Positions 13,201 through 25,200 of a stretch of 64,000 nucleotides of DNA are shown here, piece by piece. The notes under the pieces are model-generated. The model saw nothing but the letters and a program-made list of their open reading frames with translations. It made no database searches and was not told the origin of the DNA. This stretch comes from Eumeta japonica (lineage: Eukaryota > Arthropoda > Insecta > Lepidoptera > Psychidae). The position numbers and the translations under genes are program-made. The stretch's first letter is position 1, and each line of letters begins with the position of its first letter. The stretch is from positions 124,001-188,000 of the forward strand of contig BGZK01000479.1 of assembly GCA_005406025.1 (NCBI GenBank), read 5' to 3'.

Positions 13201-16200
13201 TGCGAGTATGGATGTTTGTAATACGCTGACGGCTGAAAGGATTGTAATCAAATTTGGCATAGAGGTATATTACGTTCTCAAATAGAATATAAGGTTAATG
13301 TAATAAAATTACATTATAATTATTATAACAAGCTTAACACTTACCAGAAAAAACGATAATTTTTTATCACTATTCACTTTTCACCAAATGAAGCGATCAG
13401 TCTCCACGACTCTATTTACTTTAGCGTAGTAATAGAGTCATTATTAACTACTTTAGTTTGGTAATATTGACACTACTACCACTTTCGACTCACTTGGTCA
13501 CGTTAAGGGTCCTGGCCGCGCTCCAGGCCATCCTCAGGCTCGGCGTGTACTGCACGCTGTAATACTGGGCTAAGGAGTTTCCACTATCCCTCCAGGACAA
13601 GATCGCTGATCTGCTTTTCACGGAATCTACTGATACGTCAGTAGGCGGTGCTGGCGGTTCTGAGGCAAACATGAATTACTGCACTTCTTAAATAAGAATT
13701 TTCATCTACTTTATCGTAACTGTCATCAACAGTTCTACTAAATTGTATTTAAAGATTACTATCCAATATTCTGTGATTTTATTTTGCTTTTTATATCTCT
13801 TTATGTATAACTTGTGACAACTCAGAACTAATGACATAATAAACAGCGGTGCTTTGTTTTATATTTATGTATAGGATTAAAATATATTTTTATAATTTGG
13901 TTGTATGACGTCTCCTGCAATACGAGGTATGTATGAACTAACGTAATAAACGTGGGACACTTGACATGAGATGATAAATTTTTATCGTTGGCTAAAAAGG
14001 AAAATAAAGCAGTCATGAAAATGTGAGTGTTACCAGTGATTAGCACTATCAAGGATTCTTTATTTTTTTATTGTAACCAAAATCATTTTTCATAAATACT
14101 TCAGTGATTTAAAACTGCATTTAATTTTGAACTTTTTAATTCATTGAAGTTTAGTTTTAATTTTAATAAGCTTTGTTTTTAGTTTTTTAAGTTGTATCTT
14201 TTATTTTTACCTTGAGATCGTCGACGGTGATACGAATAATGTCACAAAATTGAACTCGCCGACACAAATCAAATTAGCTCAAATTCGAAGCAATTATGCG
14301 TTTCCATTGGTCACCTTCAGGCTTTATCATCACGCTTTCGTCACCAAGTACGATGAATTGGACTTGTCAGAACAAACCAAATGAACACAACCTTGAGTAG
14401 TTTACTAGTAGCCATTGAAGAGTTTCACTATATACCTCTTGACTCTATCATCAGATTAACTCAATGGTACAAAGCTATTGTATTGTTATTCGAATTGTAT
14501 ACATTGGGAAATTTATAAATTGACATTTAGAAGTAGGACAAAATCGACTTCTGAAATTTATGTATATAGTTAGTTATAGATGAAGTTAATAGAAGGTGTA
14601 TCAGATGATGCCATTGTAGAGGATAATTTTATATTTTAATTCTTATAGAAAACTATCATTTTTATATTGCGTGTAAAATCCCACAATATATATACAAATA
14701 GAACAAAACAAACCAAAACTCCGGGAAAATCTAATAAAGCAGACAAACGTAGTTGTATTCCATAAATAAACGATACGAAACGGACCGGAAGAGTGATTGA
14801 TTGAGTCGAATCCATGTCAGCAAATAATGAATAAAAAAATAAAATAAAAAAAACAGTTCGTGCATACGAAAAATTACGCTTCGGTTCCACATCCTCTATT
14901 TATTTTCAGTCCGCCGGTTTATAATAAAATCAATATTCACGGCAAAGGTGCGGACAGTGCGGAAAGTAGAGTTATATAAAGTTAAAGAGGGGACACAAGT
15001 TCGCGGCCGACACGCGTATCGGTATGCGAAACTTGTGGGTTGTTGGGCAAAGGACTACGAAACTATCTTCTTCTTGGCCGTCGGAGTTATACTTCGAAAC
15101 TCTCAAGAAGCCATCTAAAATAATTGCAATATTAGTCTGCTAAATTGATTGTGAGTGGAAAGTCGGTTTTTATTAATATATTAAATGCTATAATTTTCAA
15201 ACTAATTGATTTTAACAGTTTTTAATTTGATCCATTACGATTGTAGCTGCTTTAATATTTATATATTTGGCTTCTTGATTTCCCAACATAGTTACCTTAA
15301 GAAAACAACCGGATTAAACTATTTATTAAATTTTAGCAAAAAATAATTAAAAAAAAATGTTCTTTAAGGTTTAAAGTTAGTTATAATAATCTTGGAATCA
15401 TGCATTTTTCCCGTAAAAAAATTAGCTTATGTTATTTTACAACCAATAAATTACATTTATTTAAGTTAATTAGATCATTTCTTTTGTCACTACGAAAAAT
15501 AAGAACAATTCGACAAATCAATAAACGAATCCACAGTCAATTTAAAATATCAGAAGGATCAATGACGGATTCGCTGAAGATAAATACGTATTTCAATATC
15601 GATCAACAATTACCCCTTTATATATTGCAATATAAGAGTATTTTTTAACAATCTTATTCTCACTTTACATCTCAGACTGAACATTCTAAGCAATAAAGTA
15701 GCATACCTATAATTGTGAGGGTAGCTGTAAATATGTCGGCCCCATAGGGATTGCCGGCCTTGCACTGGTACAGCGCCCCGTCGCTCGGCTCCGTCTGCGG
15801 CAGCTCCAGCAGGCTCGAAAGGCCCTCGTCTGTTTTGGCTTCGGATATCTTCACCCTGTTCAAAGGAGAAATTATTGAAATGCTTTAGTCGACAGTAGTG
15901 GAATTGCACTTCGAGCGCGCTAGTCTCATGAGCGTTGCTCGTTGACTCCTTATAACTATTATTTCTACATATTATGAAATTTGGAAACATTTCTAATAGC
16001 CGGTTTTTTTCTTTTGTTCTTAAGCGTCTCTTAAGCTTCCACCTTGTCGTTTCCATGAAAATGTTCTAATTATTTATAAAGCAAGTATTGTAGTCCTAGA
16101 ATATCATATTGATTTTAGGTTAAATAAAAGTTATTTTATAAAGAATTATAATAAGTGGGCTATATCGACATTAAATAAAGAATTTATTTATTTAAAGTGA

Positions 16201-19200
16201 CAGTTATAGTTGATCAATAATTCGATGTCGTCTGTCCATCGCACTTTTAAGCTTTAGACGCTATGTAACGTGGAGAGCCAAAACTACAAAACATTGTATG
16301 ATAAATAAAATATTGTTATTAAACCTATATATTTTTAAAATGTTTTAATTGGAGTATGACATAAAAAAGGAAAAGTGCATAGAATTTCAAAACGTATTTC
16401 ATACGATGTTGAAGAACGCTGTCACTAATTTTTTTATGTAAGCAGTAATATAATTTTTGGAAAAACAATAGATAAACAATATGCGTAGTACGAATATTTC
16501 CTAAATTGCTGTTTCGAAATTTTTGTGATTTGAAGGTCCAACAATCATCAAGTGTGTATCAAACATTGACAGCTAATTGTTTGTATTAAATCAAGAATCA
16601 TAAAAATAAACCATCATATTGATAATGCAGAATATTGAATTACATGTTAAAAATAACTGCTAGGTAAGAATTTATTTCAGCATACAAAAAGGTAAAACTT
16701 TTAGGGATATATGTATATCACCTTGTAAACCATACCTATTATGAAAACATTACCTTATTTAGATTTAGGTAAGATAATATCATTAATTAGGAAATTATAT
16801 TCCATATTCCATAGATCTCGACATCAAGTAGAGCAGGCTTGCTCTAGCGTTATATTCTATTTTAAAAATGAAAACGGTTTTTACTAGGGCTTGAATATTA
16901 TTTTTCGTTGTTTATTTGAATATCGAAATTTAAATACTTCTCTATCGGACTAACTTCAGAACAATTTTTCTCTCTAGAATGAAATATTTTAATCTTCTTC
17001 TAAAGAGCGTATAAAATTTAGAACAAGTTCCTCTAGGTGTACCTACAGAAGAATACTTGTGACGTCACACATACATATGTATAGCTAACCCGGGCCTTTT
17101 TTCCGGGAAGGATGCGAGTGTATCTAAAATTTATTGCAAGATCGAATGCCCCGGAGCTGGCGCGACAACGTAAATACCTCTGTGTTAAAGGATTGATAGG
17201 TTGGCCGTTGCGGGTCCACATTATTCTTATTGGTTCGTCGCCTTTCGCTTGGCAATCTATGGCGACATGTTGGCCCACTTTGGCCGTAACGTTCCTCGCC
17301 GCCGCGTCGAAGTTCACCGGCGCTGTAATAGAGTTTTAATTAAAATTGGGCGAACTTCAAAAGGGAGACTTCTGAGGGCTGAAGATTAAACGCTCGCGTT
17401 GAAAGTAAACGCTGAAGGGGTGCCGAGAATCGAATGAGACTTCTAAGGTTCGATAAGTTAGAGTCCATTTTTCCTTTCCTTTTTTTTGTTGGATTATATT
17501 GTACAAAGCTATATAGATAACGAGATACAAGGTAATACGGTTTAAGTAGAATAACTAATATTTGGTTTAAAATGACGACGGTATTTTAGCATTATATAAA
17601 AAAATACTTAGGATTTGATTTGTTTTTTGTTCAAAAACGTTTTCGACATGATAGATTAAGAAATATTTTGTATTTAATTTTGAACAATTAAAATCAATAC
17701 AATTATTTTCTTTATATTCATTACAAAATAAATATAAATATTAAAATGCGAGTACCTTGTAGTACTGTGACGTGATCGAAATTTATAACGGTAGTTGTTG
17801 AAATGTTTTTCATAATATACTACACATACTTTCTAGAAATTTACATGTGTCAAATTTTCACTGCCCCACTTTTATTTCAGAAGGACTCGGGCTTTAAACC
17901 GTCATGTTAGCCTAGTGCAGTTTAGGAGCTTTTAATTTGACCTTAATTCGAAATTTGTCCGTCTATTCGTATGTAATCAAATAAAATCGGATACCTTTCT
18001 ATTGGGAACAGGTTTAGGAATTGAGCCAATGCAGCTCTTTATGTAGAAAACTATCAATTAAATACCGGAATACCACTAGATGCGCCCTAAACCGTCTCCA
18101 TATATAAGCAAGTCCACACTCAAAATGAGCTCGCTTAAGCTGTAAGTGGACAATAAGCATTCAGCTATTTGAGTCTATAGTTCGCACTTACTCATGTTGA
18201 CTCGTTGCAACACGGCCTGCATTGCGGTTTCTCACAATCTTAGTAAACCAATAAGATGACAAGAATTATTATGAAATCACACCGAGCAGTTACAGGGTTG
18301 CGAGTGACACGTGTGTGATCTCTGAATGTTTTCAAAGGGATTTTTTAAGCAATATTTTATTAAAAATCATAAGCCAAAATTTTCCATAGGGCTAAGAAAA
18401 TTGTGTGGAATACTTATTAGTAGACGCGATTTTAAGTAAACATTGGATCGAGTTAGAATATGCAGACAACTTATCTTTCATATGAGCGATGGAAGATTTC
18501 AATCAAGCAATCTTCCATAGCTCAAGACGAAATTTATAACTTTCGTTGGTTATAACCATAAATAACGCTCTTTAGTGTCGCAGTGCGGTAGTCTGACAAG
18601 CACTTTTCTATTTCCATAGTCCTAGATAATCACGATTCAACCGAGAATATGACAGTTCCTTAAACAAATAGGATGATGAAAGAGCACATTGTAGAGATCG
18701 ACGAATTACGGTAGAACCATGAAACAGTACTCACTGTTCACCGAAATTCCTATAGTTCTGCTGAGCGGCTCGCCCACTCCGTTCTCGACGTGGCACGTGT
18801 ACAAGCCGGCGTCGGACAGCGACACCCTGTCGAAGATCAGGGAGCCGTTCGACAGGCTGAGGACGCCGCCGCCGGCGACCTCCAGCACGGGGCGCCAGGT
18901 GTCGGAGACGGCTGGTAGAACAAAACGAGGTGAGCACTTGCGATGACTTTAATTCTTCCAGTCGTAAGACAATGTCCTTAACTGAATTGTGGAAATGCCT
19001 GCAGAAACGTGTAGCGTAAATTCGTATCGTGTTTTATATACGTTGATGAATTAAAATAATGCTTATAAGTTCTCAGTAATGCAGTAGTTAATAGTAGATC
19101 TTTTAGATCAGTAAATCATTATTCCGGTACTATTTATAGAAATTGTGTAGATTTTATGTAAATTTTTTTAAATTAATAATGATAGTAATCTACCCTCGGT

Positions 19201-22200
19201 TTTTAATTACGATTTTTATTGTATTTATACAAGTATAATGCTTATTAATAGAATACTTGACAAACGACTATTACATTAAATCTATTTTATAAAGAAGCCA
19301 AGAAGTCGTTTATAGTTTGAGTAGTTTTATTATTTTAATATCTGTCAAAAACTTTACCTTAAATGTTATAAAATATAAGGTTTCTCTGTTTGTGTTTGAC
19401 TATCAGTTTGTATACTTAAAACTCGAGAAACAGTAACCCGATTAAGATGATCTTTTCTTAGTAATAAAATAATATTTTTAGCAAGATTTTAATATAGCTA
19501 TCCCTAATGACTTAGCTCGTGTGAATATAGAACATATTCGTTAGTCTTTTATACCGACTACGCGTTCTGCACTTGAAGATAGCTCTCCATCTTCATATTT
19601 ACAAGTAACAGGAATTGATATTAGTCGTCAGCAATTGGGCATGATCTCTCCAGAACAGATAAGGCCATATCCAAAAACAGGCTTGTGTGAAATTAACAAA
19701 AAAGGAACAGCAAGAGCAAAATCAGCTATTATTACCAGCACACCAGAAAAAATGAACTACAAAGGAAACTTGACGAGAAAATAAAAAATCAAAACATAAA
19801 AATAATCAAAAGAAGAAAGAAACAACTAAGAGAAAGAAAAAGAAACAAAACAATAGTGTATAAAAAGAAAATGAAAAATATGCAACTGTTTCTTCTGAAT
19901 CAGAAAATAGCGATGATATAACTATACATGATACTTCGGGACGACGATAATTTAATAAAGCTTGCAGAACTGGTGGGGTATGAGGAAAACTTGCAGAAAT
20001 ATAAGGGTGACTGTGTTTTCCATGTCTGTAATAGGCTGTGTAGTGCCAGCCAAGAAGAGTGGCTAGCATGAGAAATTTGCTTCAGGTGGTGTTAAGAGTC
20101 ATGTGAAGTTAAGGGCGCTAAAATTTTTTTGTCAACATTATTTTTAATTTAATTACATAATTAATTAAGTTGATTACATATAAAAAATGAATCTATAAAA
20201 ATATTAACTTTGTAATGTTGCGTTCTTTATTTTTTTAATGATTAAAGATTTTGTAAAAAAAATGTTTTTATTTAATTTAATTTACATTTTTAAAAAGGCT
20301 TGTTAGTATAAACTTATTAGTTTATATCTGTCCAATTCATTAAAAATGTTGTCCACTTCATACTGGTGTCTTTAAACCGGACGATTTACCGTTGTAGTGT
20401 TTTTTTTTAATTTTTGAATCCAAACACCAAAATTGAAATGTGTACAGAATTAAATTATGACTCTCAAATAAATTGTCTTCAAAATAATTTATTTTTATTA
20501 TTTTTCATTGCAATATGTTTTCTCTATGGACATAACAAACAAAAAATGTCCGCTTCACATAGATTTTTCCCTACTTGCAATATTACTTACTCATAAATTT
20601 TTAATATTCTATTTACATGTATTAGAGTTACAAAACAAAATTAGTGTTTTAAATAATTCGGGTTATTTTGTAAAATCTTTCTATTTCATGCCTTATTTCT
20701 GTTTCAATTCTCTACCACCGTTTGAGATGTGACTGATGTTAAAAGCTCTCACCATCCCTTTTCAGCCAGTGGGTTTGCGGTTGTGGGTAGCCCATGGCGT
20801 TGCAGGCCACATGCCCTGACTTGCCCAGCAGTAAAGATGTATTTTTCGGTTCTTCACTCCATTTAGGCGCGACTGTGGGGTAATATTTTGCGTTTTATAT
20901 TTTCCAATCTTAATATTTATGAGATTTTTAAAGCGTTCGATGGTGTGTGATGAAAATTTTATTATTGACATTATTAAATTGATTATTTTTTATTACTCAA
21001 AGCATTTAACAATATGATGTATTTGGGAAAAGATGATTTATTTTTTTGGTTTTAATTAACATTACAATAGGTCTGTTAAGGTTCAATTGTTTTTAATTGA
21101 CACATAAACAGTCTTTAGTCTGGATTGTAACAATAAAGCCACATGGTTAAATTGAACATCTGCGTAGACACAATGCTCAGATTCAGAAACGATGAATTAT
21201 TCATAAGCTCAAATGAGTCGCACGAGTATTGATATTCGAAGACAGCTAAAAATGAAAATATGGTATCGTTCATCCATTATACGATAAATTAATGGAATGC
21301 GTTCTTCAACAGGAAGAAGTGATTAAATTAGTAATTTAGTGCTAAATGCGTCAGTGTAAAGGAAAGTTTGATTCAACTGCTTTTGTGCTCGTATGTAAGC
21401 GTTTTGTGATTTTAGATCATTAACAATAAGAACTAGGTTTCAGTTAGATAGGTTCATCAAATTGTTTTCTACATCAAAAAAACATTGAGAATACTCACGG
21501 TTATCTCTACACACTCTTGTAAAATTATGGATATCTTAAACTCATGAGAATGCCAGTCTAAAAATGAGATACATAGAAAAATATGAATAAATCAGTTATT
21601 TTTGTTCAATGCGTGTCAGGATGCGTCTGATAAAAACGTCGGAATAGCTAACAAATGTAGCTCATTTCGTCACTAAAGTGAGTGAACGCAATATTTATTA
21701 CTAACTGCGCACTCATTTAACAAAGTCCTTGTGATGCAGGCGTTATCGGCTCGGATTAGCTTGTTTCCTGAAAATTAGTCCGAGGCTTCCGAGCTTCATT
21801 ACCTCGAAATAGGCTATTTTGAAATTTTGTATCGAAGGCGAGCACTCTATCAGCTAGGTTTTTATTGGAAACGTATATAATGGAAGATAATATAGTGCGT
21901 CAAAGAAAATAAATCAAATATGTAATAAAAAAAATACCTTTGATATATAAATTGACAGTTCGATTAACTTTAGCGACGTGGTTGGCGGCGACGCACGTGT
22001 AGGTCCCGCAATGTTCCAGAGACACGTTCTTGATGACCAGAACGCTGAAAAATTCTATACTTCTCTCTACTATCTGAAAAAAAAAGAAATAGTAAAACGT
22101 GTTTTCCGATTATGTTGTAGAAGAACGATCATTAGCAATTTCCTTTTTCCCATCAGCTTAATAGTTGTGTTGATAGATGCAATAAAGAAGTTGCAATGGA

Positions 22201-25200
22201 TGATTACCTTCAAGTGGGAGGGTATCTTCTTCCCCTCTTTAAGCCAGGAGAAGTAGACAGGAGAATCGCCGCTTTTCAGGTTGCAGTTGATCTGCACGAT
22301 TTGCCCTTCCCTCAGATCTGGTGCCAACAGTATCTCCTCTAATTCCGGACCTTCCACGACGTGCAGTTCGAAGGACCTTTTGGCCATTTCACCGCTCGGA
22401 CTCTTGACTGTGCACGAGTAGGTGGCGCCGTTGTCATTTTTGGTTACTTTCAACACGTTCAAGTAGTTGTCGACTAACGAAGCCAATTCCCTTTTTCGTC
22501 TCAGTTTCGGTTTCCTACCGAACCCTTCAACATTAGCAATTGTGTAATTCAACGCGCGCTTGTATCTATTTGATCCTTTTGACACTTCCGAATTTATTAC
22601 TCTACCCTTGTATTCCCACGAGATTTCCCTGAAAGTTTAATTTATCAGTTTCTTGCGCGGGATGGGAGAAAATATATTTACCACAGAAATAGAATACTTA
22701 CTTTATAGGGTATCCGTAATACGGGCATCTCAAATCGACACTTTGGCCGCTTTGTATTTTGATAGGTGGTAACATTCTGATGAAGGGAGGTCCTGGACAA
22801 CGCATGGATTATATATTCATAACAAACATTTGTACATATGACTATATATGTATTACGATTTAAAATAGAAATTTTGCAATAATAGTATTAAATATGACTC
22901 CTAAAATGTTTGTTAGAATCAAAAACCCAAATAATTTGAATTCATTCTAAATGCTTCTAGAATTAAATCGCTGTACAGAAAATTCCATTAAATTTACAGA
23001 AAATACAGGTTATTAAAAATGGTTTTTTGAGAGTTATGTTTAATTTAATATAATATCTTATTACGCTATTTGTTTTACACAGTTTTTTTTAATATCATTG
23101 AGTCATCGATTATCATGCCAATTATTTCAACAAAGTCAGCAAACAGACGAAACTCACCGTATACATTTAATCGATCCTCATGAGCAATCTTATTGTCACC
23201 CTGGTGAGCGATACAGACATACAGTCCCCCGTCATCGACGCGTACATTTGATATGTTCAGCTCGGTGACCACACCGCCGCCCGGTAACATCGCCTGTCCT
23301 AATGCATATCTGTGAATAAATAAATAATTTGTTTTAATATATTCGAAAATATTAAAGTTACTGGTAGTATTATTCCGATTTTTTTTCGAGCAATAATGTA
23401 TGAATCGCAATTGTTTAGATTCATTTTATCTCGTCGAAATTTAGTGTTTCTATACGGGTGGAGCACTGGACATGTACTTTACAGGCACGCGACCTAACAA
23501 AAAGGGCAGACAACATCTGCGGGTTCAGCTAGAATACGATATAAACCATCTTCCTCGCAACACAAAGGTTGAATGTATTGTGATGAGATTTTAACTGATA
23601 CATACAACCTCATAACGAATTTAGGGCAAAATACTGTCCCATTATTCCGTCGGGTTAGTATGCAGGAAACGCAGTGGTCAGTTATGGCAAAAAATGTAGG
23701 AATATCGATGTTTCGGGCGATCTTTTGTTGATTCGTAGTACAGAAATAGCGATCTAGAAAAATAACTGACTAGTTTAAATAATATTTAAGTTTGTTAAGC
23801 GTAAAATATTTGTACACAGCGTACGATGTGTTAGCCAGATTTTCTAACCTCAAACGTCGAAATTTGACCATAACTCAATTAATTTTTAAGTTTGAACGCT
23901 TTTGAGGTTCTTTTGTGAAAGAGTCACTATAAAGTTTGAATGTTTGTTACTCGATCACGCTTCAACGGATAAACAGAATTATCTGAAACTTTACAGTGAT
24001 AAAACTTACACGTAACAATGATAATATATAGTCCATATTTTATAAAGATACTAGCTTTGGCTCGCGGCTTTGCTTCTTAAATTTTTTCATTATGCCGACT
24101 GGTTATTTGTAACAATGTTCAAAAGAGGGTCAAGTTCAACATTGGCTAGGATTTGAATTGCGAGGAGAACAGGAACCAGAATCAAAAAACTAGCTAAAGT
24201 ACGTACGTTTTCGGTGTAACAATGTGAATGCTTTTAGTATGGAATTGAGAATGGAAGAGAAATATCGGGGTCGTGGTTGATAACGTTATTAATCGATAAA
24301 AAAATTAATGAATTTGTTGTAGGTTCACACGGGTGGAGTCGTGGGTGAGTTATGTATGATTTTAACAGAGCCGGAACCCAAATCGGGAACAGAATTGGGA
24401 TGAAAAGCGGAACAAGGACTGATATCAAAAGAAGGAACAACATAGGGATAGTGGTTGACAACGTGATCGGTCGACGCAAAAGATAAAAGAAGTTATGAAT
24501 GTCCGCCTGGACGAAACCGCGGGTAAAAGCTGGTGTATATATAATTCTAAATGACAAAAACTGTATTGAATATCATAGAAGGATTGTAGGTACATTGTAA
24601 AAATAAGGAGCGTGAAGTATGAGGGACAGATAATTTTTAAATAAGAGCTTTAACTGTTCGTCAAAGATGGGGAAAAAACTGTATCCACAGTTTTTTAGGG
24701 TTCCGAGTCATAATGGCAAAAGCAGAACCCTTATAGTTTCGTCAAGTTCGTCTGTCCGCCCGTAGGCAATTTATTAAAAAAAAACTACAAGACATGTTGA
24801 TGAAATTATTAGTGTAGGTGTGTTATAAAAGCCGCTATTTAGTTTGGTAGTTAAATAACAAAAATAAACATTTCTAGGGGGGGCACTCCATACATGTAAT
24901 AGAAGCAGAAAAAAAATTTTTTTCAGCAGATATCAACATGTGGCACATTTCTTTATTTCGACAATTTCTATTAAAATTACTTTAAGGTTTCCAAGCAATT
25001 TTTGTATTAACGTGAATAATTTCGGAAATCGCTCCGAAAGTGGCAGAAATTGTATCCCCCTTCCATATTTTAAACCGTATGTACAAAAAATATGGAAAAA
25101 ATAAGGAAGATAACGCTTAATAAATACTTTCAACAAAAATTATTTTGAACGTGGTCGGATGGATATATTGTTTTCGAGTTATTGCCGAAAAACTGTGCTT

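Larger units (their letters stand above)
10886..13493 (-). other. Intron between exons 13 and 14
   Basis: 2.6 kb. Holds a GT/CG microsatellite and two blocks of a degenerate tandem repeat (12.39-12.80 and 13.11-13.31 kb). No exon seen. Confidence 0.85.
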
